54,300 bases of DNA from an uncultured Kocuria sp. GTDB lineage: Bacteria; Actinomycetota; Actinomycetes; Actinomycetales; Micrococcaceae. The notes below the pieces were generated by a model, which was not told the origin of the DNA, did no database searches, and was given only the letters and a program-made list of their open reading frames with translations. Positions 33,390-42,992 of the stretch are shown here, in pieces; position 1 is the first letter of the stretch, and every line of letters starts with the position of its first letter. Both the position numbers and the translations under genes were made by a program. The DNA lies in the NCBI RefSeq assembly GCF_947500125.1, contig NZ_CANMRA010000028.1, forward strand, positions 1-54,300, in the 5' to 3' direction.

Positions 33390-33783
33390 GGTCAGCCGCG
33401 GCCGGTTCCCCACCGGCCGGTTCCTCGGCGGTTGGTTCCTCGGGGGCCGGCTCCCCGGTGTCAGGCTCCTCGGCGGTGGGCTCCTCGGTGTCAGGCTCCT
33501 CGGCGGTGGGCTCCTCGGCGGCCGGCTCCTGCGTCGTCGCCTCGACCCAGGAGGCACCGGGCTCCCGGGGCACCCCGGCGACGAAGGCCTGCCGGACGGC
33601 CTCGGCCTGCTCCTCGGGGCCGGCGTGCTCGGCGGCGGCGATCACCGTGGCGAACGCCTTCGTGTCCTGGACCAGCTCGGTGATCGTCTCGGGCGAGTCG
33701 ACGCACCAGGCGTAGGCCGTCGCGTAGTCCACGGGGCGTCCGTTGGCGGTCACGGTCCCGTGCTCGTCGATCTCCACGCTCAT
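33373..33783 (-). CDS. small acidic protein with EEP-repeat tail
   Basis: A 136-residue protein of unknown function. The first 80 residues form a compact, probably helical domain (MSVEIDEHGTVTANGRPVDY, then TITELVQDTKAFATVIAAAE). The last 50 are a repeat of Glu-Glu-Pro units (AEEPTAEEPDTEEP), likely unstructured and strongly acidic. The tail is encoded by a 30-base tandem repeat. GAGGAGGA precedes the ATG. Overlaps ktrA by 17 bases tail to tail. Confidence 0.65.
   Translation of the reverse strand: MSVEIDEHGTVTANGRPVDYATAYAWCVDSPETITELVQDTKAFATVIAAAEHAGPEEQAEAVRQAFVAGVPREPGASWVEATTQEPAAEEPTAEEPDTEEPTAEEPDTGEPAPEEPTAEEPAGGEPAAADLRSGR
33451..33510 (-). repeat. 30-bp tandem repeat in the EEP tail
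   Basis: 33451-33480 and 33481-33510 are identical except for one base. Each unit encodes ten residues of the acidic tail, so copy changes keep the frame. Confidence 0.8.
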
Positions 33784-33924
33784 GCGTCCTCCTCGGTCGG
33801 GGCTCCGGCGCCGGTGGCGGGCCGGACGTAGGGCGAGAGTACCCCCGGGCGGCACCTCAGGACCGGAGGATCCCTCCCGCAGACCGGCTCCGGTCCCCAC
33901 TGCACGAGCGCACCGCACCCGCAG

Positions 33925-33967
33925 TGACAACCTGTCGTCGGTGGTTGTCAGGACCCCTCCCTAGACT
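33925..33967 (+). promoter_or_regulatory. inverted repeat TGACAACC-N10-GGTTGTCA and -10 of a leaderless gene
   Basis: A perfect 8-base inverted repeat (33925-33932, 33943-33950) has half-sites about 18 bases apart, the spacing of a dimeric regulator on one DNA face. It ends 11 bases before TAGACT (33962-33967), the likely -10, which lies six bases before the GTG of the next gene. Binding would cover the -35 region. Confidence 0.55.
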
Positions 33968-33973
33968 GGACGG

Positions 33974-34471
33974 GTGCAGGCCTGGCTGGAGTCCCTCCCC
34001 CTCGGCGCCGCGATTCTGCTCTTCTGGGCCGGGGCCATCGTGCGGACCACCACCATCTTCGCCCTGGGCCGCGCCGCCGCCACCGGAGGGAGCCGGCGCT
34101 CCGACCGCGTCCGCGAGCTCATGGACACCGCCGTCTACCGGCGGGCGCAGCGGCTGGTGCACCGCTGGGGTGTCCTGGCCGTGCCCGCGTGCTTCCTGAC
34201 CGTGGGCCTGCAGACCGCGGTCATCCTCACCACTGCCGTCACGGGCATGCCCCTGCGCCGCTGGATCCCGGCGATGCTCGTGGGCACCCTCATCTGGGGC
34301 GTCATCTACGGCACCGTGGGCATGGCGGTCGTCTGGGCGTGGCTGGAGCAGCCGTGGGTGGTCGCGCCGATCGTCGTCGTCGTGCTCCTGGCGCTGCTCG
34401 GCCGCCGGGCCCACGCGCGGTGCCGGACCCGCGGCGAGCGCCGCGACGAGAAGCAGCCGATCCCCCGCTGA
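33974..34471 (+). CDS. DedA-like (VTT-domain type) membrane protein
   Basis: A 165-residue membrane protein with three to four helices. The sequence FWAGAIVRTTTIFALGRAAA, a basic amphipathic loop, and WGVLAVPACFLTVGLQTAVILTTAVTGMPLRRW resemble the re-entrant region of DedA/VTT scramblase-like proteins, although it is shorter than full DedA proteins (about 200 residues). It starts with GTG and appears leaderless. Possible role in lipid or envelope homeostasis is inferred from the family only. No operon partner. Confidence 0.6.
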   Translation: MQAWLESLPLGAAILLFWAGAIVRTTTIFALGRAAATGGSRRSDRVRELMDTAVYRRAQRLVHRWGVLAVPACFLTVGLQTAVILTTAVTGMPLRRWIPAMLVGTLIWGVIYGTVGMAVVWAWLEQPWVVAPIVVVVLLALLGRRAHARCRTRGERRDEKQPIPR

Positions 34472-34607
34472 CGCCCCGGACCCGGCGGACTCCGCCCCGG
34501 TCGTTGTCGTGCGAGGCAGGTCACAGTACGGTGGCTCCAGCATCCGGCGCCGCGGATCGTTCTCAGCGGCCGCGCGCCGGGCGACCCCCTGACCGTGAGG
34601 ATCTCCC

Positions 34608-36098
34608 GTGAGCCTGAGCTGGAACATCGAAGAAGCCACCATCGACGCAGTCCACTCGGCCTACCGGGAGGGGACGTCCACGGTCCGCGAGGTGGTGCAG
34701 GCCTACCTCGACCGGATCGCCTCCCTCGACGTCGACGGGCCCGCGCTGAACTCCGTGGTCACCGTCTCGGAGACGGCCCTCGACGAGGCCGACGCCCTCG
34801 ACCAGCAGTACACGGCCACCGGTGAGCTGTCCGGACCGCTGCACGGTGTGCCGGTCCTGGTCAAGGACCAGATCGCGACCGCCGGCCTGCGGACCACCTA
34901 CGGCAACCGGAACACGGCCGAGCACGTCCCGGAGCGGGACGCCACGGCGGTCGCCAGGCTGAGGGCCGCGGGGGCGATCATCCTGGGCAAGACCACGATG
35001 CCGGACTTCGCGACCTCCTGGTTCTCGACCTCGTCCGTGTCCGGGGTGACGAAGAACCCCTACGACCTCTCCCGGGATCCGGGCGGCTCCAGCAGCGGCA
35101 CCGGCGCGGCGATCGCCGCGAACCTGGCGCTGGTGGGCATCGGCGAGGACACTGGCGGGTCCATCCGCCTCCCGGCGTCCTTCTGCAATCTCGTGGGCGT
35201 GCGCGTCACACCGGGGCTGATCAGCCGGGACGGCATGTCCCCGCTGGTGGTTCCCCAGGACACGGCCGGACCGATGACCCGGACGGTGGAGGACGCTGCG
35301 AAGGTCCTGGACGTCCTGGTCGGCTTCGACCCGGCGGACTCCTACACGGTCGCGGTCCGTCGGCGTCGGCGGAGCACGTCCTTCACCGAGGCGGCCGCGG
35401 GCGGATCGCTGCAGGGCCGGCGCCTGGGCGTGCTGCGCGGGGCGTTCGGCGATCCGGCCGACCCGGAGGCCGCGGCCGTCGTCCGCGTGGTCGAGGGCGC
35501 GCTGGCACGGCTGGCCGAGGCCGGGGCGGAACTGGTCGACGTGGAGATCCCCGGCCTGATGGACTACGTCGGCTTCACGTCGCTGTACTTCACCCGTTCC
35601 CGGCAGGACATGAACGCCTTCTTCGCCGCCCACCCGGAGACGGGCATCAGCGGCGTGGACGAGGTCCGCGCGAACGGCACCTACGACCCGCACCTGGACC
35701 TCTTCGAGGGCATCACCGACGGCCCGGAGGACCCGCGCACCGACCCCGAGTACCTGGACCGGGTGCTGACCCGTGAGGACTTCGTGCGCGCCGTGCAGGC
35801 GCAGTTCGTGGACCTGGACCTGGACGCCATGGTCTTTCCCGACGTCCAGCTGGCGGCCCCCACCCACGAGGACGTCCTCGGTGGCCGCTGGACGTGCCTC
35901 ACCTACCCGACCAACACGGTGATCGCCTCGCAGCTGCACTTCCCGGCGGCCACCGTGCCGGCCGGCTTCACCGAGGACCACCTGCCCGTGGGCCTGGAGA
36001 TCATGACCTCCAGCTTCGAGGAGACCGACCTCCTCGCGGTGGCCCGGGGTGTGGAGGCGACGCTCGACGCGCGCAGGGCACCGCAGCTGGAGGCCTGA
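34608..36098 (+). CDS. amidase signature family hydrolase
   Basis: A 496-residue amidase with the Ser-cisSer-Lys triad. Lys86 lies in VPVLVKDQIA, the cis-serine lies in the GGSSSG block (residues 159-164, in place of the usual GGSSGG), and the nucleophile is Ser185 in GEDTGGSIRLPA. It hydrolyses an amide to acid and ammonia, with an unknown substrate; the lack of gatBC genes rules against a tRNA amidotransferase role. GTG start after GTGAGGA. Length is normal for stand-alone amidases, and no signal peptide is present. Confidence 0.88.
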   Translation: MSLSWNIEEATIDAVHSAYREGTSTVREVVQAYLDRIASLDVDGPALNSVVTVSETALDEADALDQQYTATGELSGPLHGVPVLVKDQIATAGLRTTYGNRNTAEHVPERDATAVARLRAAGAIILGKTTMPDFATSWFSTSSVSGVTKNPYDLSRDPGGSSSGTGAAIAANLALVGIGEDTGGSIRLPASFCNLVGVRVTPGLISRDGMSPLVVPQDTAGPMTRTVEDAAKVLDVLVGFDPADSYTVAVRRRRRSTSFTEAAAGGSLQGRRLGVLRGAFGDPADPEAAAVVRVVEGALARLAEAGAELVDVEIPGLMDYVGFTSLYFTRSRQDMNAFFAAHPETGISGVDEVRANGTYDPHLDLFEGITDGPEDPRTDPEYLDRVLTREDFVRAVQAQFVDLDLDAMVFPDVQLAAPTHEDVLGGRWTCLTYPTNTVIASQLHFPAATVPAGFTEDHLPVGLEIMTSSFEETDLLAVARGVEATLDARRAPQLEA

Positions 36099-36124
36099 CC
36101 GGGGCACGTCTCGCCGCGCCCCGG
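36099..36124 (+). terminator. weak hairpin after the amidase gene
   Basis: CCGGGGC and GCCCCGG form a 7-base stem with a 12-base loop directly after the stop codon. Plausible but modest. Confidence 0.35.
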
Positions 36125-36208
36125 GCGGCCGGCGCCGCGGGCAGGACGATCGTCCCTGCAACGGGTCTCAGGATTTTCTTAAGAACCGAGAGTAGTGTTC
36201 CGGCAGTG

Positions 36209-36523
36209 ATGTCCCCACTGCGCACCCCCGTGCCCCACATGTTCGCCGCGCCCCTCTACGCCGCCGAGCGGCTGCTCGCCGAAGCCATCCACGACGAGCA
36301 CGTCAGCGTCGACGCCGTGGTCGTCCTCGACGCCCTGGCCGAGCACGTCACGGCCGAGGAGGCGCCCGCCCTCGACGCCGTCGCCGAGAACGCCCAGCTG
36401 ACCCGTGAGGAGCTCGCCGCCGCCCTGGGCGACCTGGACGACCTGGGCTACCTCCAGGAGCTGGCCGAGCACGCGCCGCCCCTGTCGGAGCTCCGCGCGT
36501 CCCTCTTCCGGACGGCCGCCTGA
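36209..36523 (+). CDS. small helical hypothetical protein, possibly winged-helix
   Basis: A 104-residue, mostly alpha-helical acidic protein of unknown function. Residues 52-80 (LDAVAENAQLTREELAAALGDL, then LGYLQEL) look like the helix-turn-helix plus wing start of a small DNA-binding fold, but no basic recognition helix is evident. TAGTGT lies ten bases before the ATG, and a GTG codon sits immediately before it, so either codon could be the leaderless start. A TTCTTAAGAA palindrome at 36176-36185 lies where a -35 would be. Confidence 0.55.
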   Translation: MSPLRTPVPHMFAAPLYAAERLLAEAIHDEHVSVDAVVVLDALAEHVTAEEAPALDAVAENAQLTREELAAALGDLDDLGYLQELAEHAPPLSELRASLFRTAA

Positions 36524-36542
36524 CCGGTGTGACCTCTGCGCG

Positions 36543-36571
36543 CCTCCCCGCGCACGGTCCGGGCGGGGAGG
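36543..36571. terminator. hairpin between convergent genes
   Basis: CCTCCCCGC and GCGGGGAGG form a perfect 9-base stem with an 11-base loop, 19 bases after the small helical gene and before the end of the LacI gene. Confidence 0.6.
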
Positions 36572-36602
36572 GCGTCGCCACGGCCGAGGGCGTCCCGGCG
36601 GC

Positions 36603-37672
36603 TCAGGACGAGGAGTCCTGCCCTCCACCGCTGCTCTCCCGCACGACCAGCTGCGCCGGGTAGATGAACGGCGCCGGGTGGACCCCCGGGGAGTCGATCT
36701 CCTCGAGGAGCATCTCGCAGGCCTTGGTGGCCATGGCCGACATGGGCTGGGTGACGGTCGTCAGCGGAGGCACGGCGGTCGCCGCCAGGGCGTGGTCGTC
36801 GTAGCCGACCACCGCGACGTCCTCGGGAACCGACCGGCCCAGCTCGCGCACGGCCTCGATGACCCCGAGGGCCATGAGGTCCGAGGCGGCGAAGACGCCG
36901 TCGAGCCCCGGGGTCTCCTCGAGGAGCCGCAGGGCGGCCGCCCTTCCGCCGGCCGTGGTGAAGTCCCCGTGCGCCACCGGCCCCTCGGGCAGGCCGGCCT
37001 CGCGCAGTCCTTCCCGCCACCCGGCGAGCCGGTCCGCGGCCGCCGTCATGTCCGCGGGACCGGCGACCGTCCCGACCCGGGTGCGACCACCGGCCGCGAG
37101 GTGCTGTGCGGCCAGACGGCCGCCCTGGTAGTTGTCGGTGTCCACGTAGGTGACCCCGGGCTGGGCGTCCCAGGGGCGGCCGACGAACACCGTGGGGAGC
37201 CCGGTTCCCGGCAGGGACGTCGACCAGGGGTCGGCCTGGTGGTGGGAGACCACGATGGCGCCGTCCACGTGGCCGCCGCGGAGGTACCGCAGCGCCCGCC
37301 CCGAGTCGTCCCCGTTGCGGGACATGAGCAGGACCAGCTGCACGTCGGTCTCGCGGAGGGCGTCGGTGATGCCCGTGAGGATCACGGCGAAGAACGGGTC
37401 CGCCATGATCCGGATGTCCGGCTCCGGGATGACCAGGGCGATCGAGGACGTGCGCCGGGTGACGAGGCTCCGGGCCGCACGGTTGGGCGTGTAGCCGAGC
37501 TCGACGACGGCGGCGTCCACGGCCGCCTGCGCCTGCGGGCTCACCCGGTCACCGCCGTTGATGGCGCGGGAGGCGGTGGACCGGGACACCCCCGCCGCCG
37601 TGGCGATGTCCTCCAGCGTGGGACTGGACCGCCCGGCGACCGGGGGGTCCGGCCGCGTCCGCTCAGTGTTCA

Positions 37673-37676
<4 letters not shown>
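36603..37676 (-). CDS. cebR: LacI family regulator of the beta-glucoside operon, CebR-like
   Basis: A 357-residue LacI regulator. The DNA-binding part TLEDIATAAGVSRSTASRAI and hinge YTPNRAARSLV are intact, followed by a sugar-sensing domain with IALVIPEPDIRIMADPFF. It is the last gene of the operon and overlaps the beta-glucosidase stop as ATGA, so it is made together with the genes that it presumably controls. Boxes close to the Streptomyces CebR operator stand before the first gene, which supports a cellobiose or beta-glucoside response. TATCGT just upstream might give a minor internal promoter. Confidence 0.82.
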
Positions 37677-39138
<1,462 letters not shown>

Positions 39139-39142
<4 letters not shown>

Positions 39143-40065
39143 CCTTTGACTGCTCCTTGCATGATTCCGGAAACGAGTTGGCGGCCTGCGACCACGAAGA
39201 GCAGCAGCAGCGGGCCGGTGGACAGCACTGCTCCGGTCAGGACGACCGAGTAGTCCACGAAGTGCGCGGACTGGAGCAGCTGCAGCGCCACCGGGAGGGT
39301 GGGGTTGGAGGGGTCCAGCACGATGAAGGGCCAGAAGAAGTTGGTCCAGGTGGCCACGAAGGTGAACAGGGCCAGCATCGCGGCCGCCGGCCGCGCCGCC
39401 GGCAGGGCGACGTACCAGAACGCCTGGATCATCGACGCGCCGTCCATCCGGACGGCCTCGATGAGCTCGTCCGGCAGCGCGTCCCGCAGGTACTGGGTCA
39501 TCCAGAACACCCCGAAGGCCGTGACGACGCCGGGCACGATCACGGCCCAGAGGGAGCCGGTCCACCCGAACTCCGACATGACGATGAACAGGGGGACCAC
39601 GCCGAGCTGGGTGGGCACGGCCATGGTCGCGATCACGAACACCAGCAGGCCCTTGCTGCCCCGGAAGCGGAGCTTGGCGAAGGCGAACCCGGCGAGCGTC
39701 GAGAACAGCACGACCGACGCCGCCGTCACCGTGGAGACCAGGATGCTGTTGCCCATGGCCTTCCAGAACGGGATGCTGTCCATGACCTTCGCGGCGTTGG
39801 CCAGGAAGTTCCCGCCGGGCAGAAGCGGCACGCCCCGGCTCAGCACGGTGCTGTCGTGGCTGCCGATGAGCAGCGACCAGTACAGCGGGAAGAGGGCGCC
39901 CAGGACCACGGCTCCCAGGAATCCGTAGGTCAGGAACCCCGGCCGGCGCGGCCCGGCTCCCGGGCCGGTGCGCGTGCCGCGCCTGCGGAGGCCGCGGGCG
40001 GCCCCGCGCGCGGCGTCCCCGCCCGCGATGCGCTCGAGGGGTGGGATGCGGGACGAGGTGCTCAT
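39139..40065 (-). CDS. ABC sugar transporter permease, CebG/MalG type
   Basis: A 308-residue CUT1 permease with a long Arg/Gly-rich N-terminal tail (about 45 residues) and six helices. The EAA loop reads IEAVRMDGASMIQAFWYVALP, with EAV in place of EAA. It overlaps both neighbours by ATGA. With the upstream permease and binding protein it forms an importer for beta-glucoside sugars; the ATPase is missing here, as usual for MsiK-energised systems. Confidence 0.9.
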
Positions 40066-41054
40066 TTTCGGCCTCCCTGGTGGGCGATCCGCCGGGTGAT
40101 GAGGAAGTTGGCCAGGGAGATGAGGACGATCAGCAGGAACAGCAGCCACGCGACGGCCGAGGCCCTCCCGAAGTTGCGCTGTCCCCAGCCCAGCTCCCAG
40201 ATGTACATGGTCAGGGTCTGCCACTGCCGGTCCGCCCCGCCGAGGCCGTACTGGTCGAAGACCCGGGCCTCGTCGAAGATCTGCAGGCCCCCGATGGTGG
40301 CGGTGATGACCACGAAGATGATGGTGGGCCGGAGCATGGGCACCGTGATGGACAGGAACTGGCGCAGCCGCCCGGCGCCGTCGATGGTCGCCGCCTCGTA
40401 GAGGTCGCGCGGGATCGCCTGCATGGCCGCGAGGAAGATCAGCGCGTTGTAGCCGGTCCAGCGGAAGTTCACCATGGTGGCGATGGCGAAGTGGCTGGCC
40501 AGGGTGTCGGAGTGCCACCGGACCGGGTCCAGCCCCACGCTCTTCAGCAGCTCGTTGACCAGGCCGAACTGGTCCGCGTAGAGGTTGTTGAAGATCAGGC
40601 CCACCGCCACGGGCGCCACGACGAAGGGCACGAGCACGCCCATCCGCCAGAAGGTCCTGGCGCGCAGGTTCGCGTCCAGGGCCGCGGCGATGGTGAGGGC
40701 GAGGACCACCTGGGGCACCGAGGAGAGCACGAAGATGCTGAACGTGTTCCCCAGGGCGTTCCAGAAGAACGGCTGCGCGAGGACGAACTGGTAGTTCTCC
40801 AGCCCGGTGAACGTGCCCTGCCCGCCGATGAAGTCCCAGTCGTGCAGGGACACCCACGCGGTGTAGAGCAGCGGGAACAGCCCGGTGAGGGCGAACAGGA
40901 CGAAGAACGGAGAGATGTACAGGTAGGGCGAGAGCTTCACGTCCCACTTGGACAGTCTCTGGGAGAACGCCAGCCGCCTGACGGCCTCGGGCGGCCGTTG
41001 CGGCCGGCGCTGCCGGGAGGGAGTCGCGGGTCGGACCCGGTCGGTGACAGCCAT
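40062..41054 (-). CDS. ABC sugar transporter permease, CebF/MalF type
   Basis: A 330-residue CUT1 permease. A basic N-terminal tail leads into LSPYLYISPFFVLFALTGLFPLLYTAWVSL, the usual first helix of MalF-like proteins, and the EAA loop is YEAATIDGAGRLRQFLSITVP. It starts three bases after the binding-protein stop and overlaps the second permease by 4 bases. Substrate inferred from the GH1 enzyme in the operon. Confidence 0.9.
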   Translation of the reverse strand: MAVTDRVRPATPSRQRRPQRPPEAVRRLAFSQRLSKWDVKLSPYLYISPFFVLFALTGLFPLLYTAWVSLHDWDFIGGQGTFTGLENYQFVLAQPFFWNALGNTFSIFVLSSVPQVVLALTIAAALDANLRARTFWRMGVLVPFVVAPVAVGLIFNNLYADQFGLVNELLKSVGLDPVRWHSDTLASHFAIATMVNFRWTGYNALIFLAAMQAIPRDLYEAATIDGAGRLRQFLSITVPMLRPTIIFVVITATIGGLQIFDEARVFDQYGLGGADRQWQTLTMYIWELGWGQRNFGRASAVAWLLFLLIVLISLANFLITRRIAHQGGRK

Positions 41055-41057
41055 GGA

Positions 41058-42353
41058 TCAGAGCGCGTTCACCGCGGTGACGAACTTCTCCCACGAGGAG
41101 GCGGCGTCGTCGGTGCGGTCCACGTCCACGCGGGTCAGGGCCTGCTGCATGGCGTCGTTGATGGGGAAGTACTTCGGCCCCTTGAACGGGGTGATCTCCA
41201 CGGCCTGGGCGCGTTCGGCGAAGATCTCGCCCGAGGGCGCGTCGCGGAAGAACGGGTTGGTCTGGCTCAGCAGCTCCTCGCTCTCCAGCGCCTCGACCTG
41301 GCTCGGGAAGTTGCCCTTCGCGGTGAAGGCCTTGATCTGCTGCTCCGGGGCGGTCAGCCAGTCGGCCAACTTCTTGGCCTCGGCCTGGTGCTCCCCCTGG
41401 GTGGGCACGGTCAGGTAGGACCCGCCCCAGTTGCCGCCGCCCCCGGGGAAGACGTTGGCGATGTCCCAGCCCTCGACGCCGGCGGCGTTGCCCTCGATGA
41501 TGCCGAGCATCCAGCCCGGGCACAGCATGGTCGCGAAGGCGTCGGACTGGAAGCCGGCGGCCCAGTCGTCGCTCCACTGCCCCAGGTGCGCCGAGAGGTC
41601 GTCCTCGGTGGAGGCCGCGAGGACCTGCTCGTAGACGGCCTTCACCTCGGGGTTCTCGGCCGCGATGACCGTGCCGTCCTCCTCCTCGTAGGCGTTCTGG
41701 ACCTGGTTGATCATGCCCTGGTAGGTGGCCCCGGCGGAGTCGTACCAGGCCACGTCCTCGCTCTGGGCCACGAAGTCGCGGCCCACCGAGAAGTAGTTCT
41801 CCCAGTCCCCGCTCAGCAGCTCGGCGACCTCCTCGCGCTCGCTCGGCAGACCCGCCTCCTCGAAGAGGTCCGCGCGGTAGCAGACCGCCTCGGGCCCGGA
41901 GTCGGTGCCGTAGCCGATCAGCCGGCCCTCGGCCGTGGTGGCCGCCTCGGTCTTCCAGTCCAGCCAGCGGCCCTCCACGTCAGGATCCGTCAGGTCCGCG
42001 AACTGGTCCGGGTACTCCATCAGCTCCGGCAGCCAGTCCACCTCGATGGCCTCGACGTCGGACAGGCCCGAGCCCGCGGCCAGGCGGGTGGTGAGGTTGT
42101 CCCGGGCCTCGTTGGAGGTCGCGGCCTTCTTGTGCTCGATGGTGACGTTCGGGTTCTCCGACTCGTACTCCTCGAAGAGCTCCTCGTAGCCGAACTCGTT
42201 GAACGTGGCGACCGTCAGGGTGACGTCCTCGGTACCGGTCTCGCCGTCCACGCCGGCGGCCTCGGAGGCGGACCCGGCGCCGCACCCGGTCAGGGTCAGG
42301 GTGAGGCAGGCCGCTGCGGCCGAAAAGGCGGTGGTGCGTGCTCTGGTGCGCAC
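41058..42353 (-). CDS. extracellular sugar-binding lipoprotein, CebE-like
   Basis: A 431-residue family 1 solute-binding lipoprotein. The signal peptide MRTRARTTAFSAAAACLTLTLTGC ends in lipobox LTGC with Cys24. GTG at 42353 was chosen as start because AAGGAG lies six bases upstream; the ATG at 42368 actually forms part of that ribosome binding site. The mature part begins VTLTVATFNEFGYEELFEEYE and has the expected late tryptophan-rich sugar-binding segments (GEHQAEAKKLADWLTAP). It captures the sugar for the two downstream permeases. Confidence 0.88.
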   Translation of the reverse strand: MRTRARTTAFSAAAACLTLTLTGCGAGSASEAAGVDGETGTEDVTLTVATFNEFGYEELFEEYESENPNVTIEHKKAATSNEARDNLTTRLAAGSGLSDVEAIEVDWLPELMEYPDQFADLTDPDVEGRWLDWKTEAATTAEGRLIGYGTDSGPEAVCYRADLFEEAGLPSEREEVAELLSGDWENYFSVGRDFVAQSEDVAWYDSAGATYQGMINQVQNAYEEEDGTVIAAENPEVKAVYEQVLAASTEDDLSAHLGQWSDDWAAGFQSDAFATMLCPGWMLGIIEGNAAGVEGWDIANVFPGGGGNWGGSYLTVPTQGEHQAEAKKLADWLTAPEQQIKAFTAKGNFPSQVEALESEELLSQTNPFFRDAPSGEIFAERAQAVEITPFKGPKYFPINDAMQQALTRVDVDRTDDAASSWEKFVTAVNAL

Positions 42354-42457
42354 AGGTGACTCCTTCATCGTCAACGGGGCGGGTCCTGCCGGCGCCGGAC
42401 GGCACACGGACTCCTGTCCGCAGCCCGTGCGTCCGGTCGACAGCGGCGCCCACTCTG

Positions 42458-42471
42458 TGGGAGCGCTCTCA
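42458..42471. promoter_or_regulatory. CebR-type operator 1
   Basis: TGGGAGCGCTCTCA matches the palindrome TGGGAGCGCTCCCA, known for Streptomyces CebR, in 13 of 14 bases. It lies about 12 bases downstream of the predicted -10, so a bound repressor would block transcription start. Confidence 0.75.
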
Positions 42472-42482
42472 CCCGTGTGCTC

Positions 42483-42511
42483 ACTGTGCGTGAGGTGGAC
42501 CACATTGTCAA
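42483..42511 (-). promoter_or_regulatory. promoter of the beta-glucoside operon
   Basis: On the minus strand TTGACA (42511-42506) and CACAGT (42488-42483) are separated by 17 bases. The -35 is consensus and the -10 is weak. The leader to the GTG start is about 120 bases. Confidence 0.55.
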
Positions 42512-42587
42512 GGACAGGAATTGACCTATGGCGATAGATATTGATGCTGGCCAACTCCCTAGGGCTTGATCTTGGTGCCCTGGGGAG

Positions 42588-42601
42588 TGGGATCGCTCCC
42601 A
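42588..42601. promoter_or_regulatory. CebR-type operator 2
   Basis: TGGGATCGCTCCCA matches the CebR palindrome in 13 of 14 bases. It lies 117 bases upstream of operator 1, beyond the promoter, which could support DNA looping between the two sites. Confidence 0.65.
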
Positions 42602-42721
42602 TATCGGTGGTCGATCCATCCCTGGTGCCGGCCCGGCGCCCATGGCAGAGGGTCCCGCGACAGGGGCCCGGCACCCCGCCCTCTCGTCACGGCGCCGGGG
42701 GACGGGGGCGGCACCCGGCAC

Positions 42722-42767
42722 GCACGGGTGAGCCCCGGCGCAGCGCTGCGCCGGGGCTCACCCGTGC
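42722..42767. terminator. 46-bp perfect palindrome, terminator-like
   Basis: Two 23-base arms are exact reverse complements with no spacer (GCACGGGTGAGCCCCGGCGC begins the left arm). As RNA it folds into a very stable hairpin. It follows the 46-codon acidic gene by 50 bases on the minus strand and isolates it from the beta-glucoside promoter. Confidence 0.75.
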
Positions 42768-42816
42768 TCGACCGTGACCGGGCGGCCCGCCTCGTCCGGC
42801 GGGGCCCGGAACCAGC

Positions 42817-42957
42817 TCAGTCCTGCGGCTCGGACTCCTCGTTCTCGGCGTCCCCGTGCTCGTGCGGGACCGGGGTCATCTCGGTGGTCATGTCGGCATC
42901 GTCGTTGGAGACCGCGTCCTGGATGGGGTCCGGGCCGGAGGTCGGCTGATCGCTCAC
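42817..42957 (-). CDS. 46-residue acidic peptide
   Basis: A short, very acidic, proline-containing protein (starts MSDQPTSGPDPIQDAVSNDD, ends ENEESEPQD). It starts with GTG after AGGAG at six bases, a convincing ribosome binding site, and sits 35 bases after the flavoprotein monooxygenase, so it is probably in the same transcript. Function unknown; no membrane segment and no cysteine. Confidence 0.55.
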   Translation of the reverse strand: MSDQPTSGPDPIQDAVSNDDADMTTEMTPVPHEHGDAENEESEPQD

Positions 42958-42992
42958 TGGGTGCTCCTTCGTCGGGAGGGCTGGTGTCCCCC

